64,000 bases of DNA. Source: Streptomyces rhizosphaerihabitans (GTDB lineage: Bacteria > Actinomycetota > Actinomycetes > Streptomycetales > Streptomycetaceae). Within the stretch, counting starts at the first letter, position 1. Every line of letters begins with the position of its first letter. Positions 8,913 to 20,879 of the stretch are shown piece by piece. The stretch covers positions 1 through 64,000 of the forward strand of contig NZ_JAODTZ010000010.1 of the NCBI RefSeq assembly GCF_025399795.1. Reading direction: 5' to 3'. The notes under the pieces were generated by a model. That model was not told the origin of the DNA and did not search any database. It worked only from the letters and a program-made list of their open reading frames with translations. Both the position numbers and the translations under genes were made by a program.

Positions 8913-10565
8913 GTGAGAACCACACCCACGATCCTGCATCTCGACATGGATGCCTTCTTCGCCTCGGCGGAGCAGGCGTCCAAGCCGAGCCTGCGCGGGA
9001 AGGCCGTCGTGGTGGGCGGGCTCGGACCCCGCGGAGTAGTCGCCACCGCCTCGTACGAGGCGCGCGTCTTCGGGGTGAACTCGGCGATGCCCATGGCGCA
9101 GGCCCGCAGGCGCGCGCCGAACGCCGCCTATCTCGTGCCGCGCTTCGGGCTCTACCGAGAGGTCAGCGAACAGGTGATGGGGCTGTTGCGGGCTCTGTCG
9201 CCGCTGGTGGAGCCGCTGAGCCTGGACGAGGCGTTCGTGGACCTGGAGGCGGGCGGGACGGCCTGGGACGACGCCTCGGCGCGGCTGGCCGGTGCCAAGC
9301 TGCGCGCGGACATCCGGGCGGTCACGGGGCTCACGGGATCGGTGGGGCTCGCCGCCTCCAAGATGCTGGCGAAGATCGCTTCTGAGCAGGCCAAGCCCGA
9401 CGGTCTGGTGCTGATCGAGCCGGGCACCGAGCGTGCGCTGCTGGGGCCGATGCCGGTGCGGACGCTGCCGGGTGTGGGGCCGGCCACCGGCGACCATCTG
9501 CGGCGGGCCGGCATCGCCACCGTCGAGGAGCTCGCCGAGGCGGGCGAGGACGAACTCGTACGGCTGCTGGGGAAGGCCCATGGGCACGCGCTGTTCGCGA
9601 TGGCGCTGGCCCACGACGTGCGGCCGGTGGTGGCCGAGCGGGAGACCAAGTCGGTGTCGGTCGAGGACACGTACGACGTGGACATCCACGACCGGGTCCG
9701 GGTGGAGCTGGAGGTGCAGCGGCTCGCGGACCGGTGTGTGCGGCGGCTGCGCCGGGCCGGGTTGTCGGGGCGGACGATCGTGCTGAAGGTGCGCAAGTAC
9801 GACTTCTCGACGCTGACCCGGTCCGAGACGCTGCGGGGGCCCACGGACGACCCCGGCGTCGTCCGGGAGGCCGCTGCCCGGCTGCTGGAGGGCGTGGACA
9901 CGACCGGAGGCGTGCGCCTGCTGGGGGTCGGTGTCTCCGGGCTTGCCGACTACACGCAGGAGGACCTGTTCGCACAGGCGCAGGCCGCTGCCGTGGGGGA
10001 GGCGGCGGCCGAGGAGGGTTCCGCGGACGAGCCGGCCGAAGAGGCCGCCGCGGAGGCGGTGGCGCCCCCGGAGCGGCGGTGGCCCTCCGGGCACGACGTG
10101 TGTCATGCCGAGTACGGGCACGGATGGGTACAGGGGAGCGGGCTGGGGAGGGTCACGGTGCGGTTCGAGACGCCGTACTCCGAGCCCGGCCGGGTGCGGA
10201 CCTTCCGGACGGACGATCCGCGGCTGGAGCCGGCGGACCCGCTGCCCCTGGTGGAGCGAGGACCCGAGGACGCCGACGCGTTCCCGGCGGGTGCCGGGCC
10301 GTCGGGGTCACAGGCCGTGACGCGGGGCCCGCGCGTGGGCCCCGACCCACGCGCGGGCGGGGACCTGGACACGAGTCCGGGCCCGGACCGGCGTGTGGGC
10401 CGGGCCACGGGCCTGGACGTGGACCCGGACCGGGCTGTGGGCCCGGGCCCGGACCTGGGTGCCGGCGCGGAACCGGCCGTCCGGGACGCTCAGGCGTCCT
10501 CCGTGCCCGCGAGCCGGCCGAAGTCCCGGTCCGGCGGTGGAGGGGACGCCACGTCGAGGCCGTAG
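8913..10565 (+). CDS. dinB: DNA polymerase IV (Y-family) with a long C-terminal tail
   Basis: A translesion polymerase. The palm carries the two metal-binding motifs 'LDMDAFFASAE' near the N-terminus and 'SLDEAFVDL' near residue 105. Fingers, thumb and little finger follow up to about residue 360. The remaining 190 residues are unusual: an acidic Ala/Glu stretch, a conserved small module around 'HDVCHAEYGHGWVQGSGLGRVTVRF', then a low-complexity tail rich in Gly, Pro, Arg and Asp. The 3' end overlaps the convergent PRC-barrel gene by 76 nt. The GTG at 8913 is preceded closely by GGAG. Confidence 0.9.
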   Translation: MRTTPTILHLDMDAFFASAEQASKPSLRGKAVVVGGLGPRGVVATASYEARVFGVNSAMPMAQARRRAPNAAYLVPRFGLYREVSEQVMGLLRALSPLVEPLSLDEAFVDLEAGGTAWDDASARLAGAKLRADIRAVTGLTGSVGLAASKMLAKIASEQAKPDGLVLIEPGTERALLGPMPVRTLPGVGPATGDHLRRAGIATVEELAEAGEDELVRLLGKAHGHALFAMALAHDVRPVVAERETKSVSVEDTYDVDIHDRVRVELEVQRLADRCVRRLRRAGLSGRTIVLKVRKYDFSTLTRSETLRGPTDDPGVVREAAARLLEGVDTTGGVRLLGVGVSGLADYTQEDLFAQAQAAAVGEAAAEEGSADEPAEEAAAEAVAPPERRWPSGHDVCHAEYGHGWVQGSGLGRVTVRFETPYSEPGRVRTFRTDDPRLEPADPLPLVERGPEDADAFPAGAGPSGSQAVTRGPRVGPDPRAGGDLDTSPGPDRRVGRATGLDVDPDRAVGPGPDLGAGAEPAVRDAQASSVPASRPKSRSGGGGDATSRP

Positions 10566-10858
10566 TGGTGGTAGAGCTGGAGTTCCTGTTCGGGGGAGAG
10601 GTGACGCCCGACGCCGAAGTCGGGGGCGTCCTTGATCAGCGCTCGGTCGAAGGGGATGCGAAGGGTCCCCTCGACGATCTCGCTGGGCTCCAGGGGCACG
10701 AAGGCGTCCCTGCTGAACAGCCCGGTGCGTATGGCCGCCCACTCCGGCACACCGGTCGCGTCGTCGAGGTAGACCTCGTCGATCGTGCCGATCTTGGTGC
10801 CATTGCTGTCGAACGCCTTGCGGCCGATCAGGTTGCGCGGATCGATGTCGGTCTGCAC
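10490..10858 (-). CDS. PRC-barrel domain protein
   Basis: A 122-residue soluble protein with an N-terminal PRC-barrel (residues 1-80; 'LIGRKAFDSNGTKIGTIDEV', 'GTLRIPFDRALIKDAP'). Such small barrels resemble the RimM C-terminal domain and photosynthetic reaction centre H subunits; many Streptomyces copies have unknown roles, some in stress responses. GTG at 10858 is chosen because GGAGGGA lies just upstream on this strand; an ATG at 10885 is in frame. Its last 76 nt overlap the end of dinB on the other strand. Confidence 0.85.
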   Translation of the reverse strand: MQTDIDPRNLIGRKAFDSNGTKIGTIDEVYLDDATGVPEWAAIRTGLFSRDAFVPLEPSEIVEGTLRIPFDRALIKDAPDFGVGRHLSPEQELQLYHHYGLDVASPPPPDRDFGRLAGTEDA

Positions 10859-10980
10859 GGTCCCTCCACGTGGTCGCAAACTCATCCGTAAGTACTACAA
10901 AAGAGCAGATTTGTGAAGGCGGCCACTCGAAGGCTGATGTCCAGTCCTCGCTGGTAGGCTGGCAGGCGGCTGCTGATCCC

Positions 10981-11177
10981 GTGCGGGAGAGTCCTCCAGA
11001 TTTCACCGGAGGCGCCGAAGGAGCAAATCCTCCCCGGAATCTCTCAGGCTCACGTACCGCACGGACGAGGTCACTCTGGAAAGCAGAGCGGGTGTCGATG
11101 GCCTCCGCTCTCACCGACGGTGAAAGTCGGACCGTCCGCGGACGGTCCGGTGAAGCTCTCAGGTTGAGATGACAGAG
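10981..11177 (+). ncRNA. Tandem glycine riboswitch
   Basis: Two glycine aptamers lie in tandem before gcvP. The first (10981-11063) is closed by GTGCGG pairing with CCGCAC and shows the family landmarks GGGAGAG, GCCGAAGGAGCAA and CTCTCAGGC. The second (11064-11177) shows CTCTGG, CACCGACGGTGAAAGTCGG and GTGAAGCTCTCAGG, closed by CTCTG with CAGAGG. In the expression platform, GGAGGCC (11180-11186) can pair with GGCCTCC (11237-11243), which covers part of the gcvP ribosome-binding site AGGAGG (11233-11238). This suggests glycine-dependent control of translation. Confidence 0.92.
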
Positions 11178-11246
11178 GGGGAGGCCGTCGGGGTACCCGT
11201 GCCGGGGTGCCCCTCGAAGGTCGCGTCAGACCAGGAGGCCTCCGCC

Positions 11247-14132
<2,886 letters not shown>

Positions 14133-14186
14133 TCAGCGCTCGGCACGTGGACGGCTACGGGGAGTGATCACCCTCGGACATGCGTC

Positions 14187-14223
14187 GGGGCCGGTTCGGA
14201 GAGTACGTCTCCGGGCCGGCCCC
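14187..14223 (+). terminator. Hairpin after gcvP
   Basis: A 16-bp stem (14187-14202 with 14208-14223, two G-T wobbles) and a 5-nt loop lies 54 nt after gcvP and before the convergent DUF5999 gene. There is no T-run, as is common for Streptomyces terminators. It may serve both directions. Confidence 0.65.
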
Positions 14224-14267
14224 TCGTGTGTCTGGGCGGCCTGCCACGGCCGCCCGGGTCGTGCGGC

Positions 14268-14474
14268 TCAGGCGGCCGTCATCACCGGCGCGCCGCCCAG
14301 CGGGCGGTGCGGGGCGATGATCTGGCCGTCCGGCAGGAGCTCACCGGTGTCCTCGAAGAGCAGAACGCCGTTGCACAGCAGGCTCCATCCCTGCTCCGGA
14401 TGGTGCGCCGCAAGACGGGCGGACTCCCGGTCGGCTGATTCGGCTGACGGACACGGTGGCTGGTGCTGGCACAT
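14268..14474 (-). CDS. DUF5999 family small protein
   Basis: A 68-residue protein beginning MCQHQPPCPSAESADRES and containing 'GWSLLCNGVLLFEDTGELLP'. I recognise this as the DUF5999 family, which is widespread in Streptomyces and of unknown function. The N-terminal CxHxxxC pattern could bind a metal, but this is only a guess. The frame stays open upstream to 14621, but the family's conserved start is at 14474. The ribosome-binding site is weak. Convergent with gcvP. Confidence 0.85.
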   Translation of the reverse strand: MCQHQPPCPSAESADRESARLAAHHPEQGWSLLCNGVLLFEDTGELLPDGQIIAPHRPLGGAPVMTAA

Positions 14475-14803
14475 GGATGGGATCTTTCGCTGGGTCGAGA
14501 TGTGAGTGATGGCTGTGGTGTCTGTCTTGCGGCTCGAGATACTCATGGCCGCCCCCCGTTGGTGTGTGGTCTGACCCCAGTGTTGCCCCACGGGCGTCAA
14601 TCCGCAGGGATTTGAGGGCACCGCTTCTCACAGGTTGATGACGCATCACCCGTGCGGAGGGTTCACCTCAACTGCGCTGTCCTTTCGGGTGGTTCGAGGT
14701 GACCGAATGGGGCTAGTCCGGTCGGTCCGGAGCGCGTTTCCCCTCGTACGAGCGCCCTCGGGCCCTAACGAGCGAGCAGGTTCTCCGGGGTGTTGACAAC
14801 GAT

Positions 14804-14836
14804 GTGCCCCGCGGCCGGGGGACGGCCGCGGGGCAC
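14804..14836 (-). terminator. Hairpin after the hypothetical gene at 14849
   Basis: A perfect 13-bp GC-rich stem (14804-14816 with 14824-14836, loop 7 nt) begins 12 nt beyond the stop of the minus-strand gene. No T-run. The rest of 14475-14803 shows only a weak inverted repeat (ACCTC around 14665, GAGGT near 14696) and presumably the DUF5999 promoter. Confidence 0.65.
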
Positions 14837-14848
14837 GGATACCGAGGC

Positions 14849-15433
14849 TCAGGCGGGTGAGCCGAGCAAGGGCGCGGGGGTGACCCGGTGGGTGAGGACC
14901 GGCAGCAGTTCGGCGACGTGGTACGGACGGTGCGCGGCGATGCCGGGCGGTGCGGGTGCGAGCGGGACCAGGAGGTCGGTGGCGGCGGGATGGCCGGTGG
15001 CGCCGTCCGCCGTGCAGTCGCCGTGCAGCCAGAGGGTCAGCATGTACAGCTCCGGCACGGACAACAGGCGCGCCTGGTAGGGCTGTTGCATGGTCTCGGC
15101 CTGTCGTACGGCGCGTTCCGTCGCGGCGATGTAGGGGCCCTCGAAGAAGCGTGAGAAGGCCCAGCCGTCCGGGGTCAGCATGGTGTCGGCCGCGGCCACC
15201 GCACGGTCACCGCAACGGATCAGAAAACGCCACCCGGCGAGCCGGGTGGCGGAGGCGCCCGCGGGAGTGATGCGATCCAGGACGTGGACGGGCAGCGGGA
15301 GTTCGGGGGTGGCGGGACCCTGCGCCAGGCGCAGGGACGGGGTGCGGGCTTCGCGGACAGCGGTGGGGGAACCGAGTGCCGTGAGAACGGTGCGCAGGGC
15401 GGGCGCGGGAGCCGGGGGTACGTGCAGCGGCAT
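14849..15433 (-). CDS. Hypothetical protein
   Basis: A 194-residue protein that I cannot assign. It has a proline-rich N-terminus and a conserved-looking middle ('RLAGWRFLIRCGDRAVAAAD', 'GPYIAATERAVRQAE') and C-terminal part ('LYMLTLWLHGD', 'YHVAELLPVL'). No signal peptide, membrane span or catalytic motif is evident. Codon use is typical of the neighbourhood, and start ATG 15433 has GAGAGG upstream. Similar genes next to gcvP occur in other streptomycetes, as far as I recall. Function unknown. Confidence 0.7.
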   Translation of the reverse strand: MPLHVPPAPAPALRTVLTALGSPTAVREARTPSLRLAQGPATPELPLPVHVLDRITPAGASATRLAGWRFLIRCGDRAVAAADTMLTPDGWAFSRFFEGPYIAATERAVRQAETMQQPYQARLLSVPELYMLTLWLHGDCTADGATGHPAATDLLVPLAPAPPGIAAHRPYHVAELLPVLTHRVTPAPLLGSPA

Positions 15434-15973
15434 GGTGGGTCGCCTCTCATTCGACAGGCACAGTGGCGCGAGGGCGGGGGCGGACGGCGCTGTCAGCTCT
15501 CGGGTCAGAGGGGCGAGGGGTCTGGATCCGCCGACAGGGTGTCGCCTGCCGTCGTCACCGTGACGACAGGACCTAGGACCGCGAGCGCCAACTCTCTGCC
15601 TCGGTAGCGGAGTTTATACGACGCGTGTTCAGACGGTGTTTCGTCTAGTCGTCCCGAATACGAAGAACAAGGCGCTATTCGGTCGATGAAACGAGGGATT
15701 CATCCCGGTTCTGCGCGGTCGAACCGCGGTGACCTCGGAATATTCCGCCGGAGCGGTCGGCCGATTCTCGTCGGTGTTTTTCACGAGATCATGTCGGGCG
15801 GTAAACTTGCTTATTGCTCCATGCCTGGTGAATGTGCCCGGGGCCGATGTCCAGCGTAGCGTTCGAAGAGCGCGCGCGGGACGTTATGGATCGCGTTGCC
15901 TGGGCATCATCCCCCGTGACCCGGGACGCCAGGGCCGGAGTGTCGGCCTGCCCATCCGAGGAGGGACACTTCG
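15434..15973. other. Intergenic region before the GCS2-type ligase
   Basis: About 540 bp without a convincing gene. The stretch 15600-15840 is visibly poorer in GC than its surroundings and probably holds the promoters of both divergent genes. No repeat or RNA element was recognised. Confidence 0.5.
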
Positions 15974-17491
15974 ATGGGGGAGAAGGTCGTGGCAGGGACG
16001 TTCGGCCTGTCTGATCGGCAGCACTACCGCGACAAGCTCCGACAGTGTCTGGCGGGGCTGGAGCGACTGCTGGAGGAGAAGCGGTTCGACCGCCCGAAGA
16101 ACCTGATGGGTCTGGAGATCGAATTGAATCTCGCAGGGCCCGACGGCATGCCCAGAATGATGAATGGGCAAGTGCTCGAAAGGATTGCGAGCCGCGATTT
16201 CCAAACAGAACTCGCCATGTTCAACCTGGAAGTCAACATAGCCCCACACCGATTGGGCGGCCGGGTATTCGACCGGCTCGCCGAGGAGATCCGCACCTCG
16301 CTCGCGTATGCGCACCGGAAAGCCAGTGAGGTCGACGCCGGAATCGTGATGATCGGCATCCTGCCGACGCTGGGCCAGGACGATCTGGTGTCCTCGAACC
16401 TCTCGGACGTCGACCGCTACACGCTGCTCAACGATCAGATCGTGGCCGCGCGCGGAGAGGATTTCGAACTCGACATCGACGGTGTGGAGCGTTTGGTCTG
16501 CAGGTCGGGATCCATCGCGCCCGAAGCCGCCTGCACCTCCGTGCAGTTGCACCTCCAGGTCACCCCGGGCCGGTTCGCCGATGTGTGGAACGCGGCGCAG
16601 GCGGTCGCGGCTGTGCAGGTCGCGGTCGGGGCCAACTCGCCGTTCCTGTTCGGGCACGAGCTGTGGCGGGAGTCGAGACCTCCGCTGTTCCAGCAGTCCA
16701 CCGACACGCGGCCGCCTGAGCTGCAGGCGCAGGGAGTCCGGCCGCGCACCTGGTTCGGCGAGCGGTGGGTCTCCTCGGCGTACGACCTCTTCGAGGAGAA
16801 CCTGCGGTTCTTTCCGCCCCTGCTGCCCATCTGCGACGAGGAGGATCCGCTCGGAGTCCTCGACGCCGGGGGCGTACCCAAGCTCGCCGAACTGGTGCTG
16901 CACAACGGCACGGTGTACCGCTGGAACCGGCCTGTGTACGGCATCGCCGACGGCGTCCCGCATCTGCGCGTCGAGAACCGGGTGCTGCCCGCCGGCCCGA
17001 CCGTCACCGATGTCATCGCCAACGCCGCCTTCTACTACGGGCTGATCCGCGCGCTCGCCGAGGAGCCGCGTCCGGTGTGGACGAGGCTGTCCTTCGAGGC
17101 CGCCGCCGCCAACTTCGACGCGGCCTGCCGGTACGGCATCGACGCGCGCCTGGAGTGGCCGCGGCGCGGCCGTTACGGCGGGACCGCGCAGGTGGATGCC
17201 GTGAACCTGGTGCGCGACGAGCTGCTGCCGCTCGCCGCGGCCGGGCTGGACGCGTGGGGTGTCGAGCCCGCCGACCGGGACTTCTACCTGGGCGTGATCG
17301 AGGACCGGTGCAGGCTGCGTGTCAACGGCGCGACCTGGCAGGCGGCGACCTTCCACCGGGCCCTGGAGAAGGGACTCGGGCGCGATGCCGCGCTGGCCGC
17401 GACGACGAGGCGGTACGGCGAGCTGATGCATCTCGGGGAGCCGGTGCACACCTGGCCGGTGGGGCTCCCGGAGCCGGTTCCACTGGGGTGA
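15974..17491 (+). CDS. Glutamate-cysteine ligase family (GCS2-like) protein
   Basis: A 505-residue ATP-dependent carboxylate-amine ligase-like protein. The N-terminal 'LMGLEIELNLA' with the following acidic pattern and 'FNLEVNIAPHRLGG' are the metal/ATP-binding strands of the glutamine synthetase-like fold. 'TSVQLHLQV' and 'HLRVENRVLPAGPT' are further core strands. Streptomyces make mycothiol, not glutathione, so a true glutamate-cysteine ligase role is doubtful; the substrate is unknown. ATG 15974 has GGAGGGA 7 nt upstream. It stands alone, with long intergenic regions on both sides. Confidence 0.8.
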   Translation: MGEKVVAGTFGLSDRQHYRDKLRQCLAGLERLLEEKRFDRPKNLMGLEIELNLAGPDGMPRMMNGQVLERIASRDFQTELAMFNLEVNIAPHRLGGRVFDRLAEEIRTSLAYAHRKASEVDAGIVMIGILPTLGQDDLVSSNLSDVDRYTLLNDQIVAARGEDFELDIDGVERLVCRSGSIAPEAACTSVQLHLQVTPGRFADVWNAAQAVAAVQVAVGANSPFLFGHELWRESRPPLFQQSTDTRPPELQAQGVRPRTWFGERWVSSAYDLFEENLRFFPPLLPICDEEDPLGVLDAGGVPKLAELVLHNGTVYRWNRPVYGIADGVPHLRVENRVLPAGPTVTDVIANAAFYYGLIRALAEEPRPVWTRLSFEAAAANFDAACRYGIDARLEWPRRGRYGGTAQVDAVNLVRDELLPLAAAGLDAWGVEPADRDFYLGVIEDRCRLRVNGATWQAATFHRALEKGLGRDAALAATTRRYGELMHLGEPVHTWPVGLPEPVPLG

Positions 17492-17981
17492 CTCGGGCCG
17501 TGCGCGGCTGCTGCACTCGGGCTGATGCGGTGGCGCCCGGGTCGATGCCGGGGGCGGAACCCGGGCCGGACGTTCCCGCGTGGCCGGTGTGCGCAGGCCG
17601 ATCCGGTCGGCGGGTCGTGCCGACGTGTCGATGTGTCCGCCTGTGGCCGGTCGGGTGGCGGGGCGGTGTGCTCGTTGCGGTTCGGTCTCATGCGGGGCGC
17701 CCAGCCCCAGCCGGAGGCGGCGCGGGTGCCTCGGGACGGAGAACCGGTACCAGGACCGGCGTCCCACTGTGACCGGTGCGTGTCGGCGATCCGGCCGACG
17801 GGCCGTGTGGGTGCGTGGGCGTGCGGCCGTCGGACGGAGGGTGTGGGGCGTGTGGCCGGTCGGGCTGAGGCCGTGGGGCGAGGTGCCCGTCGGGCCGATG
17901 CCACTGGAGCGGTGCCGGTCGGGCGTATGAGGGGTGTGGGTGCCGGTACGACGGAGGCAGGGCCGGCCATGGCCGGGGTGG
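17492..17981. other. GC-rich intergenic region
   Basis: About 490 bp between a plus-strand gene and a convergent minus-strand gene. It is full of imperfect GGTCGGG/CCGGTC repeats that keep several frames open, but no frame shows natural protein composition. I see no gene, RNA or clear hairpin. Confidence 0.5.
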
Positions 17982-19751
17982 TCAGTTCGGGTTGCCCGCG
18001 CCGGCCGCCGTGATCGCCTTGAGCATCGCCGCGTGGATCTGTGAGGGCTCGTTGACCCGCTCGCCGGAGCCGCCGGTCGCCCTGGCGATCTGGTCGACCT
18101 CCCGCCGGTCGCTGTCGGGGCCCACCGCGATGGCGATCAGCGGCACCGGGCGTTCGGGGTCGGCCAGTTTCTGCAGCTCGGCGACGAGATCGGACCGGGA
18201 GATGCTGCCGGGGTCCTGGTTGACCCCGTCCGTGAGGATGACCAGCGCGTTGAACCGGCCCTTCGCGTAGGAGGCGACGGCAGCCTTGTACGCGGCGAGG
18301 GTGGTGTCGTACAGACCGGTCGCTCCGTGCGGGACCGGCTTCAAGGACCTGAAGGCCCTGGAAAGCTTCTGGCGCTGGGTGCCGGATCCCTTGACGTCGC
18401 CGAGCCGCTCGGTCGGTACGAGGACGCGGTAGTCCTTGTCGCCGTCGAGCTTCGTGGAGAACTTCCACAGCCCGATCTGGTCCTCGGAGGTGAACGTGGC
18501 GAGCGCCTGCAGCAGAGACTCCTTGGTGACGTCCATGCGTGACCGATCGCTGCCCGGCAGCGGTTCCGCCATGGAGGAGGAGGCGTCGACGACCGTGGTG
18601 ATCCGGGCGCTCTCCACCGTGATCGTCCACATGCCGAGGGCCTCCTGGACCGTCTCCTTCGACGAGGGCGCGGCCACGATGCGCGCGTACGGCTGCGGGT
18701 ACCTCCCGCCGGCCTCGGTGACGAGCGTGTCCGACGGATTCTCCGCGTCCGTGCGGAAACCGGACATCCGCAGGAACTGCCGGGGCGCCGCCTCTCCGAG
18801 CAAGGTCATGAACCGCAGGGCCGCACGGCTCTGGTCCGTGCCCAGCCGCGGCTCGTCGACCAGTGTGTACGGGTAGTCGAGCAGCGGCGTGCCGTCCTTG
18901 GGGTAGAAGAGGTCGAGGTCATCGCCCCCCTCCTCCGAGGTGTTGTGGGCGAACGCCGCCTGCTCGGAGAGGATCAGCGCCTGATTGCGCCCGGGGCTGT
19001 CCTGCCCGGAGCCGGAGAAGTCGCGGGGCAGGGTGTCCAGGAGCTGGGTGCCGCTGTCGGACGTGCGCTGCGAGAGCGCCTTGGCCATGGCGGCCGCCCG
19101 CACGTCACCGCCCTTGACCCGGGAGGCGGTCTCGCTGATCCGGGCGAGCGCGAGCAGTCCCGTCGAGCTGCGGGCGGGATCGACCGTGCCCAGCTCGATC
19201 TTCTTGTCCCGTATCGCCTCCCCGGCCAACTCGCTCCAGGTGTACGTCTTCTCGGGCCAGCCCAGCGTCCTGGCGGCCGACGGGACCATGGCGACGCCGA
19301 CGGGTGTCGAGGCGACGTTGCCCAGGCTGGTGACCTGCGTGGCGGTGGTGGTGTCGCTGACCCGCTCCACCCACGCGTCGGAGTCCGGCACCCACACCTG
19401 CACGTCGGACTTCCTGCCCGACCGGAGCGTGGCGGCGACCTCGTACGACTCGCGCGCCGTCACGCTGACGTCGAGGCAGCGGCCGTCGGAGGTGATGTTC
19501 TTCTCGCGGGCGTCCTCGGCGGCGGCCCTGAGCGCGGGCGCGATGTCCGGCGAGGCGGCCACCTCGATGTGCACGGCGTCGTCCTGACACGAGCCCCCGA
19601 AGGAGAACAGGCCTCCATGGACGGCGGCGGCCGTACCTCCGGCGACGGTGAGCACGAGTGCCGTCGCGAGGGCCACATTGCGGCGGTGCGCGCGGATCCG
19701 GGGGTCGGCGGAGCCCGCCCGTGGCGCGTCGGGCAAGCTGTGACGTCCCAT
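17982..19751 (-). CDS. Secreted or membrane-anchored protein with substrate-binding-like and vWA domains
   Basis: A 589-residue protein. One hydrophobic segment (about residues 26-45) acts as signal anchor. Residues 55-350 resemble a type 2 periplasmic binding domain ('VEVAASPDIAPALR'-like start, 'STGLLALARI'). Residues 380-585 are a von Willebrand factor A domain with the metal site DxSxS (Asp near residue 388, 'VVDASSSM') and 'LVILTDGVN'. The combination is known in actinobacteria but its ligand is unknown. ATG 19751 has GGGAGGGA upstream. Divergent from the CPBP gene with 185 nt between starts. Confidence 0.82.
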   Translation of the reverse strand: MGRHSLPDAPRAGSADPRIRAHRRNVALATALVLTVAGGTAAAVHGGLFSFGGSCQDDAVHIEVAASPDIAPALRAAAEDAREKNITSDGRCLDVSVTARESYEVAATLRSGRKSDVQVWVPDSDAWVERVSDTTTATQVTSLGNVASTPVGVAMVPSAARTLGWPEKTYTWSELAGEAIRDKKIELGTVDPARSSTGLLALARISETASRVKGGDVRAAAMAKALSQRTSDSGTQLLDTLPRDFSGSGQDSPGRNQALILSEQAAFAHNTSEEGGDDLDLFYPKDGTPLLDYPYTLVDEPRLGTDQSRAALRFMTLLGEAAPRQFLRMSGFRTDAENPSDTLVTEAGGRYPQPYARIVAAPSSKETVQEALGMWTITVESARITTVVDASSSMAEPLPGSDRSRMDVTKESLLQALATFTSEDQIGLWKFSTKLDGDKDYRVLVPTERLGDVKGSGTQRQKLSRAFRSLKPVPHGATGLYDTTLAAYKAAVASYAKGRFNALVILTDGVNQDPGSISRSDLVAELQKLADPERPVPLIAIAVGPDSDRREVDQIARATGGSGERVNEPSQIHAAMLKAITAAGAGNPN

Positions 19752-19936
19752 GACGGTGAGGTCCCTCCCAGGTGAGCCTGAGCCGTGAGACAGCCGTAGA
19801 ACAGGCGAAGGGGGAAGTACGCCCCATTCGGCGCCCGTCCCCCGACGGCCTGTCGCGCACGATCTTCGTAACTTCTTTCGAGACCCTAGCGGGGCGACGA
19901 CGGGGATGCGGCGGGAATACCCAACTGGAGGCGGGA

Positions 19937-20737
19937 GTGCAGGTGGAGGCGGGATCGGTGGCCGATTCCTTTCCGAAGGAGAGGCTGACACGACGGATTC
20001 TCCGGGACGAGACGCTGCTTGTCCTGGCGCTGTCGCTCGGCGCGAGCGGAGTGTCCGCGCTGATCAGTTTTGTCGGATCGGTGACGAAACCGGGAGGTCT
20101 CAAGGACCAGGCGGCCACCCTGAACGCCTCGGCGGCGCCGGGCCGGCCCTGGCTCGACCTGGCCTGGCAGCTCTTCGGTGTCGCGTCGGCTCTGGTGCCG
20201 GTCGCGCTCGTCGCGCACTTGCTGATGCGCGAGGGGCAGGGGATGCGCGTGATCGGTTTCGACCGTACGCGTCCCTGGCCGGACCTCGGCCGTGGAGCCA
20301 TGGTCGCGGCAGTGATCGGCAGCACGGGCATCGCCTTCTACCTGGCGGCGCGTGGGTTCGGCGCCAACCTCACGGTGGTGCCCGAGGCGTTGCCGGACGT
20401 GTGGTGGAAGTTCCCGGTGCTGATCCTCTCGGCGGTGCAGAACGCCGTGCTGGAGGAGGTCATCGTCGTCGGGTATCTGCTGCGCAGGCTGGGGCAGTTG
20501 GGCTGGACACCAGGGACCGCGCTGGTCGCGAGTGCGGTGCTGCGCGGCTCGTACCACCTCTACCAGGGCATCGGCGGGTTCGTCGGCAACATGGTGATGG
20601 GCGTGGTCTTCGTCTATCTGTACCGGCGCTGGGGCCGCGTCGGGCCGCTCGTGGTCGCGCACTCGCTGCTCGACATCGGCGCCTTCGTGGGGTACGCGCT
20701 GCTCGCGGGGAAGGTGGGATGGCTCCCGACGGCGTGA
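19937..20737 (+). CDS. CPBP family intramembrane metalloprotease-like protein
   Basis: A 266-residue multi-pass membrane protein of the CPBP (CAAX protease and bacteriocin-processing) family. The first motif is present as Glu173-Glu174 in 'LEEVIVVGYLLRR', but the usual Arg of EExxxR is Val. The second motif has His in 'GSYHLYQG' and the third is 'HSLLDIG'. Activity is therefore likely but not certain. GTG 19937 has GGAGG 5 nt upstream; the frame is open further back without a site. The substrate is unknown. Confidence 0.82.
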   Translation: MQVEAGSVADSFPKERLTRRILRDETLLVLALSLGASGVSALISFVGSVTKPGGLKDQAATLNASAAPGRPWLDLAWQLFGVASALVPVALVAHLLMREGQGMRVIGFDRTRPWPDLGRGAMVAAVIGSTGIAFYLAARGFGANLTVVPEALPDVWWKFPVLILSAVQNAVLEEVIVVGYLLRRLGQLGWTPGTALVASAVLRGSYHLYQGIGGFVGNMVMGVVFVYLYRRWGRVGPLVVAHSLLDIGAFVGYALLAGKVGWLPTA

Positions 20738-20776
20738 GCGGCGCTCGCGACGGCTGAGCGGCGGGGACTGACCCCG

Positions 20777-20807
20777 AAGGGGCGTACGAACATCTCGTAC
20801 GCCCCTT
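20777..20807. terminator. Bidirectional terminator
   Basis: A perfect 13-bp stem (20777-20789 with 20795-20807) with a 5-nt loop, flanked by AA and TT, lies between the convergent CPBP and phzF-like genes. Confidence 0.85.
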
Positions 20808-20879
20808 TCGTGTGCTGTCGCGCGAGTGCAGCGCGCTCTCGTGTGGATCCCGTGGCTGTTGCGCGAGTCCCTGGCCGGC

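Noticed and set aside
17525..18013. Plus-strand frame of 162 codons in the gap after the GCS2-like gene
   Set aside because: Repetitive Arg/Gly/Val composition, no start signal, overlaps the vWA gene end.
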